Origin: Micrasema longulum
Taxonomy: Eukaryota; Arthropoda; Insecta; Trichoptera; Brachycentridae
DNA length: 64,000 nt
Direction of reading: 5' to 3'
Assembly: GCA_022494885.1 (NCBI GenBank)
Contig: JAGVSM010000464.1
Coordinates: 124,001 to 188,000, forward strand
The position numbers and the translations under genes were made by a program. The notes beneath the pieces were generated by a model that saw only the letters and a list, made by a program, of their open reading frames with translations, did no database searches and had not been told where the DNA came from. Every line of letters begins with the position of its first letter. Positions within the stretch are counted from its first letter, which is position 1. Of this stretch, positions 32,816 through 44,064 are shown in pieces.

Positions 32816-33540
32816 TGAGAAATTCTATAGTTCGTATTCGAGAAGTTTATTTTAAGTGCATAGACATATTATTACAAAGAAGGGTGGCTTAGTGACGAGA
32901 GATGTATGACTAAAATTGAACAGTTTATTATGTAAAACAACACAGTGAATTTAAGCTTAGATCTGAACATAGCCTTACAAATTACGTCTTATTACTAAGC
33001 TTGCAGTAACCTTATGACGAAGGTTAAAATAGTTGCGTGGAGATCTTGATCATTCGGTTTCTTATGAAGCGAGTGCGCGGACAGGGTGCAGAAGTCGGAC
33101 GTTCCGGAGGCTGCTGAGGGCCGGTGATCCTGGCTCGGAGACGTTCGGGACCGGTTGTCGGAGGAGTACTAGACTACGGCGGAGGTGGTGCTTCCTACGC
33201 TGGCGGTAGGCAGGTGATTTGGGCGTGGCGGGCGGACAGCCACGTATTGCGACCCGGCAGACGGGCCAAGGGCTTGCTTGTTCCACAAGTTACTATGTAC
33301 AAATAGTGGTCCTCTTTCAAACTGTCCTCCGGCTGCTGATTCGGATTACATCTGATCTCCCTAGCTACGCCATCTAGGGACCGTTTTCCTAGAACCGCCA
33401 TGAACGATGGCACCCCGGGGTTAGTACCTCCACTTCACAGTATTGTGCCGGCTCTTACGGCACATTCGAAGAATTTATCCGATTTCTGCATCCTACGTTG
33501 ACTTGTTTTTTTATTGATTGGGCATGAAGATAAGTTAGAT
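32816..33540. repeat. Dispersed GC-rich repeat, copy 2, with uninterrupted right flank
   Basis: Matches 19890-20575, then runs directly on through 'cacttcacagtattgtgccg' to 'gggcatgaagataagtt'. The minus frame 33195-33413 reads LGKRSLDGVAREIRCNPNQQ and KPLARLPGRN, suggesting a decayed coding end. Confidence 0.55.
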
Positions 33541-34344
33541 ATTAAATGTTAATAATTTTCTAAATGAAAACACATATTAATTAAAATTATGATTAATCTT
33601 AATCCAGATAAATTCCACACAAGTCATAGTCAAAATAGCTTTGTTTTCAAAGGTGTCGAAAATTACAATAATCTCCCCAATTCACTAAAAACGATTAAAA
33701 CGAATATATTAATAAATTAAATTTTTAAAAATTACCAGTGTAAAAACTGCATTCAATTTTAATTAGTTCGAATGTGTTATTATTTTCTGATTTTCTTTTA
33801 ATATCCTAGAAGTTTTTTTTCATGTACCGAAAAGCGGACTTAAATGTAATCTGAGACGAAACTTCCGCGGCACATAATATTACATTTGGTATCATTGCTA
33901 CTCAGGCAGCACTGGGAGTGTCCTTCCTAAGTTTTTGCTTGTGAACATATAATTGCTGTCGCAAATGAAATCAAACAACAAATTAAATAAGTCAAAGTGG
34001 GTTTTTTTTTAACACAGTCCGATGTATTCAAATATGATTCTACGCTCCTTCTGGGCTATTCTTAATTCTTTGATAGGGACATTCATAGATTATGTTTGTC
34101 TATCTTAAGACTAAATAAATATACATTTCTTGGCCTACATAACACGTACACTGAAATTATTATATGACCTTCCCAATGCTGATACAATTACAGGGAGACA
34201 TCTTAATACGAAATATGATCGAATATAAATATAATCATATATATACATCTCTTAACAACTAGTGGTAGGCACGCATGTTTACTCAGGTATTCGATATTAA
34301 TATTAGTAACAATAATTCATCTTCTCACCGTCATGTGTCCAGAC
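33541..34344 (+). other. Duplicated flank with a small LINE remnant
   Basis: 33595-33720 reads INLNPDKFHTSHSQNSFVFK then YNNLPNSLKTIKT, resembling a LINE C-terminus. 34250-34344 matches the flank at 23620-23720. Nothing else is recognised. Confidence 0.4.
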
Positions 34345-34354
34345 AGATGTAATT

Positions 34355-34558
34355 AACATATTACAACAGAGATGAAGAACATTTAAGAGAAGGTAATACA
34401 GAAATCTAGGCATCTACAGGGCTTATGACCTGTCAATGGCTGGTTTAAGTTCTCTTAAATGTTCTTCATCTCTGCTGTAATATGTTAATATAAACAGCTC
34501 CCCAGGGAGTTGAATCCAGTCCTTGTCTACAAAAATTTGGACGAACTCAAAATATTGT
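34355..34558. mobile_element. Short foldback element with 10-bp target duplication
   Basis: Flanked by AGATGTAATT at 34345-34354 and 34559-34568. U2 and U3 have the uninterrupted flank (near 9428 and 24308). Partial arm X (34355-34450) then full inverted arm X' (34451-34558), ending CTCAAAATATTG. Module Y is absent. Confidence 0.75.
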
Positions 34559-34649
34559 AGATGTAATTCTACCTAAACTGTGTTATTGAAGACAATACAT
34601 GAATGCAGGATTTAACTACGAATATCTACAAAACATATGTTTAATCACA

Positions 34650-35165
34650 ATATTTGAGTTTGTCCAAATGTTTGTAGAAGAAGACTGGATTTCACCCCTT
34701 CGGGAGTCATCAAGATTAACTAATTTTTCCCTTCGTTAACGTATTCTCCATCCCTGTTGTAATTTGATAATTTTAGTGACTCTGAGGGGGTGGAATCCAG
34801 TCTTTATCTACAAACATTTGGACAAACTCAAATATTGTAATACAACTGACTGGTGCAAGAAGACGCTTAAAAATTCAGAAATTATTTTCAGACGTTGCCT
34901 AGTATGTGAAATAGGTGAATCTCTTCACAAAAATAAAGGTTTCAGCTCTTTAACTTCACTCAAATCAACAAATGGAAAAATCGAAGAAATATGGATGTTC
35001 AAACCTAGGCAAAATGGTGAATGTTACACAGTGTGTAAAGCGGCCACTTAAACTATCCAATGACAGATCAAAAACCCTGTAAATGCCTAGACTTCCATAT
35101 TCCCTTCTTTAAGGTATTTCCATACAGGTATTTCTCCATCCCTGTAAATTTGTTAATATGTTTAG
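34650..35165 (+). mobile_element. Foldback element, diverged copy with readable module Y
   Basis: Arms 34650-34745 and 34750-34846 begin and end with CAATATTTGAGTTTGTCC and its complement. Module Y (34889-35051) follows ATTTTCAG and stays open to its stop: RRCLVCEIGE, NKGFSSLTSLKSTNGKIEEI and QNGECYTVCKAAT. A partial inverted arm follows (35069-35160). Confidence 0.7.
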
Positions 35166-35189
35166 TCAACAAATAAGGAAATCACACTT

Positions 35190-35510
35190 TTGAGCGTGTC
35201 CAAATGTTTGTAGACCTCTGTTTATACTTATTTATACATGTTCTAAACAAAGTAGATTAAACTAACCGATATAAGAAGTATAAACATTATTATCGGGCGC
35301 TGCCTAGTAGGTGAAATGGTTCAGCCGGATGAATCTCACCCGCAAAATAAAGGTTTCAGCTCTTTTACCTCACAAAAGTCAACAGGCGGAGAGCTGAGAA
35401 AATGTAGATATTTTGACCTAATAATAGGTCATAAGCTCTGTAAACGCCTAGATTTCCACATTCCCTTCTCAAAAATGCCTCTCTGTCGCAACAAATTTAT
35501 ATCGAAATTT
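35190..35510 (+). mobile_element. Partial foldback copy with module Y fragment
   Basis: 35190-35215 holds an arm end ('gtgtccaaatgtttgtagac'). Module Y at 35300-35400 reads RCLVGEMVQPDESHP then NKGFSSFTSQKSTGGEL before an internal deletion joins it to the arm ('gccta', 'cattcccttctc'). The acceptor AG is lost in this copy. Confidence 0.55.
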
Positions 35511-35670
35511 CACTTTATTCTGATCTTAATAGATTAAATGCTCATTTGTATCTTGGTTGCCATAATTGTTTTGTAGCTAATTTTGTGTTCGAACTACACA
35601 TGTTACACATACTTTTTTGTGCGTGTGTTTGATATTATAGTTTAAGTTATTTCACAGTAGGAACTTTCTA

Positions 35671-37112
35671 TCAAATGTGGTTTAATGAATGATTGACTAA
35701 ATACCTCTTTTTGGAAAATGAACGTTCACAATCGGGGCAGCTAAACGGTTTGATGCCAGTATGGATATACATATGCTTTGTTAAATAACTTTTACGCAAA
35801 CATTTATATTGGCACTCTGAGCACGAGAATGGTTTATAGCCAGAATGCGTTAACATGTGCGATTTCAAATTATGTTTCTGAGAACATTTAAATTGGCACT
35901 CTGAGCACGAGAATGGTTTCTTGTGCGTATGAGTTGACATGTGCGATTTCAAATCATATTTTCGTAATGCTTTATATTCGCACTCTGAGCATGAGAATGT
36001 TTTCTCGCCAGTGTGAGTTAACATGTGTGTTTTCAAAGCAGATTTCTGTAAACATTTATATTGGCACTCTAAGCACGAGAATCGTTTCTCGCCAGTATGA
36101 GTTAACTCGTGTAATGTCATTTTAGTTCTCTGCGAACATTTATATTGGCACACTGAGCATGAGAATGGTTTCTCTCCAGTGTGAGTTGACATGTGTAATT
36201 TTAAAGACGAGCTCTGTAAACATTTATATTCGCACTTTGAACATGAAAATGGTTTTTCACCAGTATGAGTTAATATGTGTGATTTTAAATAAGATTTCAA
36301 AGCACACTTAAAGTCGCACTCTGAGCAAGCGAATGGTTTCTCACCAGTATGAGTCGACAAGTGTAAGTTTAACTTGTCTCTACGTGAACATTTAAATTCG
36401 CATTCTGGGCATGAGAATGGTTTCTCACCAGTATGAGTAAACATGTGCAATTTCAACTTATCTTTTCGTGAAAATTTAAATTCGCACTCTGAACATGAGA
36501 ATGGTTTCTCGCCAGTATGAGTTAACATGTGCGATTTCAAGTAAGTTTTTAGAGCACACTTAAATTGGCACTCTGAGCATGAGAATGGTTTTTCACGAGT
36601 ATGAGTCAACATGTGTGATTTCAACTTAACTATTCGTGAACATTTGAATTGGCACTCTAAGCACGAAAACGGTTTTTCTTCAGTATGAGTTAGCATGTGT
36701 GATTTTAAAGTAGACCTCTTTGAACATTTATAAAGGCACTCTGAGCATGAGAAAGGTTTCTCGCCAGTATGAGTTAACATGTGTGACTTTAAGGCAAAGC
36801 CATGTGAACATTTATATTGGCACTCCGAGCATGAGAATGATTTCTCGCCATTATGAGTAAACATATGTGATTTCAAAGCAGAGCTCTGAGTGCATTTAAA
36901 TTTGCAGACTGAGCATGAGAATGGTTTTTCGCCAGTATGAGTTAACAAGTGCGTTTTTAAATTGCTTTTTCGTAAAGATTTATATTGGCATTCTGAGCAT
37001 GAGAATGGCTTCTCGCACGTATGAGTTAACATGTGCGATGTAAAATTAATCCTTCGTAAAGATTTAAATGGACACTCTGAACAGGTGTAATATTTCTGAC
37101 TTGCTTGCGAAC
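35671..37112 (-). CDS. U4 exon 2: 17-finger C2H2 array (longest)
   Basis: Acceptor TTTCAG before 37112, phase 1, stop at 35671; joined to 38144-38915 the product is 737 aa. Seventeen C2H2 fingers, each about 28 residues with (T)GEKPFSCSEC linkers. Finger 1 (YYTCSECPFKSLRRINFTSH) is complete, so U4 preserves the first finger degraded in U2, U3 and U7. The CALK(T/S)YLKSH and RKDKL-RRDKL fingers occur as neighbouring pairs (fingers 7-9, 8-10), pointing to internal duplication. The last finger (CPDCERSFSKKRYL) matches U2 and U3, but the LTVKL tail is missing: the stop follows SLNHI directly. Nuclear DNA-binding regulator by family. Confidence 0.9.
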
Positions 37113-38143
37113 CTGAAATAAAAACACGAACAATGTTATCGTTAAAAATTGTGTACATTTTATAACAAACCAATGGAAAATAATATAATACATGTACGTA
37201 TTTGTATTAATAAAATAAATCAAAAATAGAAAGCAAAAAACAATTTCGGTTTTTTTTAAAAGGTTAAACCAAATATGTTTAACAATGTTTGATTATGTCC
37301 AAATGCTTGCAGACTGGCTGGATTTCCTCCCTAGGGAGTTGTTCATATTTAAATTTATTTCAACAGAGGGAAAAAGTTTTCGAGAAGAAATTTGGAAGTC
37401 TAGGCATTTACAGGGCTTATGACCTGTCATTGGCTGCGGATGAATCTCACCCACGTGATAAAGGTTTCAGCTCTTTCACTTCACAAAAGTCAACAGATGG
37501 AAGAGTTGAGGAAATGTGGATGTTCAACATGGGCAGAATGGTGAATGTTACACAGTGTGTAAAGTGGCCACTTAAACCAGCCAATGACAGGTCATAAGCC
37601 CTGTAAATGCCTAGACTTCCGAATTTCTTCTCGAAAACTTTTTCCCTCTCTGTTGAAATAAATTCAAATATGTTTAAATTATAAGTTCTGTAAAATGCAA
37701 TTAAAGTTTAATATTAATTCCCTTTCCGCAAATAATGGTGCATTAGTACACGAATCGCGGTGTATATTAAAAAAAGAAAAAAAAATGTTTACATGAAGGT
37801 CCAAGTACTATGAAATATTCTAGTGCAAAAACACCTTTTCAAATAAATATTTCATGTCAATCCCGTCGGCAAACAAACCCGAGACCACTTGCATGGTAGG
37901 CAAACGCGCTGACTCTACACCAAGGGTAACATTAAAAAAAAATATTATGAAATGGTTGCTCCAGAGCCCGGTTTCTTGGAAAAGAAACGGAGTCAAAAAC
38001 AATTCTAAAGAACAGGGAAATCAAATTAGTATTGAAGTGTTTTCTATGCCAGTAAATATAACTAGTGTTGATTTAAAAAAAACTTGTTTGGTGTTTATTA
38101 CGCAAGAAAAAATCAGATAATTTTTATTTTTAGTATAACTTAC
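37113..38143 (-). other. U4 intron (1.0 kb)
   Basis: GTAAGT...TTTCAG. Unlike the U1-U3 introns it lacks the LINE palm remnant and the CpG/CRE block. It carries a foldback element instead. U4 therefore branched off before those insertions, or lost them. Confidence 0.75.
37283..37680 (+). mobile_element. Foldback element within U4 intron
   Basis: Arm X forward (37283-37438) reads MFDYVQMLADWLDFLPRELF and stays open to HLQGL stop. Module Y (37439-37592) reads DESHPRDKGFSSFTSQKSTD then GRVEEMWMF before a one-base deletion. The partial inverted arm ends at 37680. It lies antisense to U4 transcription. Confidence 0.72.
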
Positions 38144-38915
38144 TTGAGGGAATTTCGTCGTATTGAGAGGAATCCAAACATTCTTGTTTAATGTCAGGAT
38201 TTTTAATATTCGTGTTTTCGTAAGCAATTATTTCACCGGTTATGCTAGGCTGGTATGTACTGGTTCCCGGTTCAGCCTTCACGCAAATAACACCTGACTC
38301 CTCGTTTCTATACGGACGCGAGGCCTCTTCCCCAGTATGGAGAATTTCTACTTTTACTTCACCAGTCCCCGGTTCAACTTTCACAGTAACAACACCTGGC
38401 TCCTCGCTCCTGTAGGGATGGGATGCTCCTTCCTCAGTATAAATAATATCTCCTTCTACACAACCAGTCCCCAGTTCAGCCTTAACAGTAGCAACACCTG
38501 GCTCCTCGCATCTGTAGGGATGTGATGCCCCTTCCTCAGTATAGAGAATATCTCCTTCTACATCGTCAGTCCCTGGTTCAGCCTTCACAGTAACAACACC
38601 TGGCTCCTCGCTTCTGTAGAGACGTGACGCCCATTCCCCAGTATGGAGAATAGCTCCATCTAGATCGCCAGTCCCCGGTTCAGCCTTCACAGTAACAACA
38701 CCTGGCTCCTCGCTTCTGTAGGGACGTGACGCCCATTCCCCAGTATGGAGAATAGCTCCATCTAGATCGCCAGTCCCCGGTTCAGCCTTTATGGTAGCAA
38801 CCCCTTGCTTCTCGCTGCCATAAGGAAAGGACCCCCCTTCCTCAGTATTAAATATATCTTCTTCTACTTCGCCAATTCCCGGTTCCAACTTAATACTTAT
38901 CGAAGCGATTTCCAT
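38144..38915 (-). CDS. U4 exon 1: acidic KxEPG-repeat N-terminus (longest repeat array)
   Basis: ATG at 38915 (MEIASISIKLEPG), donor GTAAGT after 38144; 257 codons plus one base. About seven repeats. Two neighbouring 102-bp units (38581-38682 and 38683-38784) differ at one base, changing Pro to Leu in the RPYRS part. Nine psi-K-x-E cores, including IKLE, IKAE, VKAE, VKVE and the terminal IKQE. Each main repeat has P-x4-V-K-x-E-P, the layout of a synergy-control/SUMO acceptor motif. The upstream CTTCAG seen in U1 and U3 reads CTTCAA here, so a noncoding exon could not use it. Confidence 0.88.
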
Positions 38916-39079
38916 AACTCTAGTTTTAAGAATGGATTCAAAGTAATCCTTTGATTTATTTGAAGATAACTCCTAGAAATGAAACAAAATATTTGGCTCG
39001 AAAATAAAATAATAAATGTCATAAGAAAGGATTTTTTCAATAATTCCTAAGACGCAATGAAAACACGTTTTTGAAATTG

Positions 39080-39255
39080 GTAATTGTTTTACACCATAAC
39101 AGGCTGGAGGCACAATTATAGTGGTAAATTACAGTAAAAAACCACCCAGGTTTGAGAATAATCAATTTGAATTTTTGAGGTGTCAACTAAAATCAAACCC
39201 ACAACCTTGCGAGCGTAAGTCAAGCGTCTTAACTACTATGCCAGGGGCCGTATGT
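39080..39255 (-). repeat. tRNA-derived SINE, diverged, upstream of U4
   Basis: The minus strand carries a tRNA-like head (GGCATAGTAGTTAAGACGCT and a B-box-like GGGTTTGATTT). The body matches 56034-56206 and ends in 'cctgttatggtgtaaaac'. It is the only minus unit with a near full-length copy. Confidence 0.6.
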
Positions 39256-39479
39256 TGAGATTTTTCAACATATTAAAGTTGTTCTTATCACTTTTCCCCT
39301 AATTCACGTTTTTCAAATATTACGAAAATAAAGGTATCAGACATAAAATTGTATAATACGGAAAATATGAATTAAATTTTATAAAGCCAATATGTTTTAT
39401 TTTATTTATTGAAATTATTTATAAACAGTTGTTTTAATGGCCTGTTACCCAGTTATATGTAATCACTTAATTTTAAAAA

Positions 39480-39680
39480 AACTAATTGACTTTAGTGAAG
39501 TCAACAAATGGAAGAATGAAAGAAATGTGGATGTTCAAACATGCAGAATGGTGAATGTTACACAGTGTGTGAAGTGGCCATTTGAACCAGCCAATGACAA
39601 GTCATAAGCTCCGTAAATGCCTAGACTTTCATATTCCCTTCTCTAAAATGTTCTCAATCTCTGTTGTAATTTGTGATTAC
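39480..39680 (+). mobile_element. Partial foldback copy (module Y plus arm)
   Basis: Reads KSTNGRMKEMWMFKHAEW before a stop, then 'gccaatgacaagtcataagc' and an arm ending 'tctctgttgtaatttg'. The left part is missing. Confidence 0.55.
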
Positions 39681-40735
39681 ATATATACAGGGTGCCAGTG
39701 GCAATTTTTACATTAAGAACAGTTATTACTTTTGAACGCGGGAAGCTAGAGGGGCGCGGCATTCAGAGCGTCGGCGTTGAGAGTTTTTTAGTCGAAATAG
39801 AGCATTGGTCGGGAGAGCATCGTGCGTTTGCGATCGAAGCATATTTAACAAGCGATTTTTCGCTCATTACGGCGCAGCGCAAGTTCTGTAATCGTTACAA
39901 TATTCCACGAATACGCGATGCGCCTTTAAAAAGTTTGATTTGATATTGGATAACAATATTTAGAACTTCAGGATCGGCCGAATCAGCTCGTCGCCAAGTC
40001 CCAGTTCCTTCTGTATTATTACGAGCATTTTGTAGCGCTGTGAACGCTAGGATCACGTGGTACTAGTTGTAGTGCCGGCAGTGCCCCCAAGTGGCGACGA
40101 AGAGAAGCCACGAAGAAGGTCACATGGTAGACGCACTCACCGGTAGCATTGTGAATATATGATGGTGCAATATCATAGTAATACCGTTGAAATACTTAAG
40201 CTTTCTATTATAACTAAATACTCAATTATACCTCTAAGAGTATCAACTGAAGAAAACATCCAACGAGTGTTTAATTCAACTATGCAAAATCCACGAACGT
40301 TAGTAAGAGCCTGATCGTCGGCTTTAGGGATCTTCAGATCAACATTGCATGAAATAATGAAAAAGAAACTCAAGTTCCATCCTTAAAAAATACAGAGAGT
40401 CCAAAAATTAAATGACTATCAGGCAAGAATAACGTATTCCGAGAGGATGTTAGCGACTTTTTCTATAAAAACACGACTAAAAAAACATTTTCTTCAGTGA
40501 CGAAGCACATTTCAGTTTGCGAGGTTATGTCAACAAACAAAACCTTCGTTACCAGAGTACGAAAAATCCCAAAGAAATGCATGACGAACCATTGCACAGC
40601 GAAAAAGTGACTGTTTGGTGTGCTATTTCGGGCAGAGAAATCATTGGGTCGTATTTTTTCGAAAATCATAGAGGTGCCACGGTAACTGCAAATTCTGAAT
40701 AACATTGTAATACGATGAACAGTTTAAAAAAAAAA
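39680..40735 (+). pseudogene. Relic mariner-type transposase gene
   Basis: The N-terminal frame (39692-39943) contains EHWSGEHRAFAIEAYLTSDF, then AQRKFCNRYNIPR. This is the helix-turn-helix region typical of a widespread insect mariner-like family. After frameshifts, 40480-40702 reads SDEAHFSLRGYVNKQN, LHSEKVTVWCAISGREIIGS and YFFENHRGATVT, the DDE catalytic core. The middle has stops and a deletion. It begins near 'acagggtgccagtggcaatt', a plausible terminal repeat, and is cut on the right by a LINE. Not functional. Confidence 0.72.
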
Positions 40736-40737
40736 CT

Positions 40738-41085
40738 TTCATTAGCTTTGATGTTCCGGATAATTACCTGAGACAGCGTCAGCATAGACCGTTTCACATT
40801 ACAATATACAGGACCAACCTGCCAATGGTTGTGCCTGTTGGAAGGGCTATCTCTGTGTTGAACAATATTACTTTGGACATTGTCATTTTTCACGTCTCTG
40901 AGGGAGTTTTTCGTTAATAGAGTCTCTTACTTTTTTAACATATTATTATCTGGATATTATGTATACTTGTGTGTTATTTTTATGCATACCTAACTTTACC
41001 TTAATATTTTAATTATTTCTATATGTATGAATTAAGATATTCCATTTTGTAATGTACATATAAATGAATAAATAAAATTGAAAAT
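40738..41085 (+). mobile_element. LINE 3' end (same family as 30470-31793)
   Basis: Reads FDVPDNYLRQRQHRPFHI, then YRTNLPMVVPVGRAISVLNN, IFHVSEGVF. The 3' UTR has 'ttaagatattccattttgta' and the AATAAATAAAATT tail. It overwrote the right part of the mariner relic. Confidence 0.72.
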
Positions 41086-41099
41086 GAAAAACAACTCTT

Positions 41100-41389
41100 C
41101 TGAAGTTCAATCCAGTCCTTGTCATCAAAAAATTAGACGAACTCAAAATATTGTTTACAAACATTTGAACAAACTCAAAATATTGTAATTATTAGAATCA
41201 TTGGCGTGATTTCAACCATCTTTGCATTCAAATTGGTATATTCCTGAATAAGATGCGTGAGAGTTCAACTGTTATGTGTTTCTATGGTTATGCCTGCTGT
41301 CATCTGCCATGTATCAGAGTGCCTCAGTATTCTAAGTTTAGCCAAACAATACGCAAATTAATGTGTGTTTATAGTGTCTATTACGAACT
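41100..41389. other. Foldback terminus fragments, otherwise nothing
   Basis: 41100-41190 holds two pieces of the foldback terminus ('actcaaaatattg'). The rest is unassigned. Confidence 0.35.
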
Positions 41390-41740
41390 CATTATGCAAA
41401 TCATCCAAAAACTAGACTGTTCCACACAAGGAGTAGAAGGATTACCCTCGAGCTAAGACGCTTGCCTCACGCACGGAAGTTTTCGATTCTGTTGCGGTAC
41501 TACAAATAACATGCATATTGTTCTACATTATATAATTATAACTTACTTTTTGCGGTGATTTGTGGGTAAAAACTTTGTATGTTCGTCCAATAATATTGTA
41601 ATTGATGTATTTATTACCCGCGAGCCGAGAGGGACGCGCACAGCTTAGCGTTTGACAGAAGAACCATAGATAAAACGAACTATGGTGGAGAATCCACAAA
41701 CAAACGAAGAAATTACGACTGAAAGTAGTTTTTGTACCCA
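41390..41740. repeat. Segmental duplication block, copy 4 (upstream of U4), truncated
   Basis: Begins with the tRNA-like 'gacgcttgcctcacgcacgg' segment and continues 'actttttgcggtgatttg' to 'aagaaattacgactgaaag'. It then departs from the other copies, so the GC-rich right half is missing. Confidence 0.55.
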
Positions 41741-42489
41741 TAAGGGCAGCTTACATGTGAACGATACAAGATATATTTTATTGATTTATTTGTTATATAT
41801 TATATGGCCTAAGCCAATTGGACGAATTTATGCAGAAAAGATCCAACTGTCAAAGTACAGTTTTGAGATGTTTGAGGAAATATAATATCACCCTAATATA
41901 AAATTACTGATAACTACTTGATTCGAAAATATTGTTAATGATGGAAATAGTATTTTTCTTGCCAATGGTGTTTCATTTGTTCAAAATTAACATTTCATTA
42001 ATGAGTTATATGCCTATTTATGCAGCTGGATCATTTTTGCTTAAACAGATTTTAAAATTTTTAAATGCAAAAAAAGTTTAAACTACATTTTATAAAATTT
42101 GGCTATTGGGTTTGTATTAAGAAAAATTTGAAAATTTACTCAAAAACCCTCTAAAATAATAAATAGTATAAATCAATACTAAATTGACTAGTAGGTAGTA
42201 GGTAGTCATGTTTGTGTTTATTTTGCACAAAAATGTCTGCTTTAAAATAGGTTGTACCCTGTTAGGCAGACTAGACAAAATCCAGAAAAATCTTAAGTAT
42301 GTATGTAGAAATTGTATTTTTTTGTTAATAAACCATAATTATCATTATTTTTATCAAAATATTTTTTAATTTTTTGTATTTGTTTATTTTTCCATACACT
42401 TATTATTTACAAAGAGATATAATTACAAAAATACACTTTAGAAAAATACATCCTAAAATTAAGCTATAACATGAATTGGATTGGATTGG
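41741..42489. other. AT-rich, no feature recognised
   Basis: No conserved frame. Contains 'ggcctaagccaattgg' near 41810, similar to LINE 3' UTR endings elsewhere in the window. Confidence 0.3.
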
Positions 42490-42835
42490 ATTTATTATGA
42501 ATAATTCTGACCCTACAAATAATTATGACTTATGAATAATTGTGACCCTCGTGGAGTAGTCGGATTCCACGAGGTTTGCTACGTAGCACTGGCTACCCTG
42601 TACACTCACTGCACTTAAACTCCCTAACTTCGACTTCCACGCTGCATCGTCTCCGCGATCAAGGGTAGCGATCGCGTAGACCCAACTCACTCTCCTGACT
42701 GTCGACCGACTCTTGATCGACTCTCCTTCCTGGCTCTTTTCCGACTCGTCTGTTCCGACCGTTTGGGGTGGTTTTATAACTCTCAAATAAGGAGGTCTTT
42801 CCTCCCTCTCACTTACTGCTTAAAACTCATTGTCT
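42490..42835 (-). mobile_element. Possible solo LTR fragment
   Basis: CpG-containing segment that on the minus strand has TTATAAAAC about 30 bases before a GGTCGGAACAGACGAGTCGG stretch. This resembles an LTR promoter and leader. A short direct repeat 'tatgaataattctgaccct / tatgaataattgtgaccct' is at the left end. Weak evidence only. Confidence 0.3.
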
Positions 42836-42837
42836 CT

Positions 42838-43520
42838 TTTCCACACTTATTCATAAACATCTCGTCATGTTTAAAACTAATAGACTGAGCTTGAATGCAA
42901 AAAAGGCTCACTACCTTCTATTTGGAAATAAAAGCAATGAATCTATTGATGTCTTTATTGGTGATTATCGTCTAGAGAAAAAAATAGTACTAAGTACTTG
43001 GGACTGTTAGTGGACTCGCAGCTTACTTGGAATGAACATGTTGAGCACGTGAAGTGAGAGATTGTCCCTGTAGCTGGAATACTGTACAGATTTCAGAAAA
43101 TGCTTCCAGTTTCGCTGCTTCAAGCGGTCTATTTTTCTATGATCCATTCACATTTATCATACCAATGCTGTGTTTGGAGTTTTGCAACTAGGAGCAAAAT
43201 TTCTGAGGTGCAGGTTATTCAGAATAGAGCGATCAAAAATTTGTTTCACCTACCGTATGATACTCATGTAAGGGACATTTATTTTGAAACAAAAGTCATG
43301 CCTTTTAGCATGCTTTCATATTTCGAGATAACTGACACTATCATTAATACAAGTCTCGACTCAATGCACAGTAACGTAAAGCCTGCTTTCATTAGAGACA
43401 TCCATCAGTACAGTACTCGATCAAAAAATAATATTTATATTGGATCTGTGAAGTCTACGAAGTTTGGTACTAGATTTTTACAATACATAGGTTTCAAAGA
43501 ATTTATTGATTGATTTGGTG
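42838..43520 (+). mobile_element. LINE reverse-transcriptase C-terminal remnant
   Basis: Frames read NRLSLNAKKAHYLLFGNKSN, KYLGLLVDSQLTWNEHVEHV and, from 43100 to 43513, LLQAVYFSMIHSHLSYQCCV then VIQNRAIKNLFHLPYDTHV. Thumb and C-terminus of a Jockey/CR1-like polymerase with two frame breaks. Confidence 0.7.
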
Positions 43521-43899
43521 TTTATTTTGTAAAACTCCATATTTAAACTTATAATTCGAAATCAAACACTGATTTGAGTCTACCGAACACTTTATTTTAT
43601 AAAACGTATTGGAGAGTTATATTTAAATTCGTTTTGAAATATTTAAAAAACATCGCCCCGTTTTTTCCCAATACAAACAAATGTTGATTTTATAATCTGA
43701 AACGAAAATACCTGCTTATTTTACGGGGACAAAGGGTTTTTTGCATGGATATTTTAAACAGGTATGTTTAGCTCATATCAACTGGATACGAAAATCAAAA
43801 TGTCGTTTAACCAAAATCTGGATTTGCATCCGCCAGCCTCTGAGGTCCAGAATTAATTTATTATTCGTAAAAATAAGTCCGTTGATCTTTGCCAGATAA
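43521..43899. other. No feature recognised
   Basis: AT-rich sequence upstream of the U5 promoter-like block; nothing supported. Confidence 0.3.
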
Positions 43900-43904
43900 G
43901 TATG

Positions 43905-44064
43905 GACTGCATAGTTTATTAATGCCTATGACCTTCTGTATTGTTGCACTAGGATCTATGATATTGTCTATGTGCCTCCTCGAAATGGCTGCCCAGTATA
44001 ATCCATGGTCCGCACCGCGTGTCATACATCATATCCGTGTCCTAAGGTTTTGTCTGTATAAAAC
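43905..44064 (+). promoter_or_regulatory. Promoter/noncoding first exon of U5 (conserved block)
   Basis: Shared with U6 (48800-48965) and U8 (59380-59538): 'ctatgatattgtctatgtgc', 'cctcctcgaaatggctgc', 'gcaccgcgtg' and 'ggttttgtctgtataaaac', then a consensus GTGAGT donor at 44065. An acceptor TTTTCAG (44808-44814) lies 38 bases before the U5 ATG. This copy has a small insertion ('ccagtataatccatggt') after AAATGGCTG. Confidence 0.5.
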
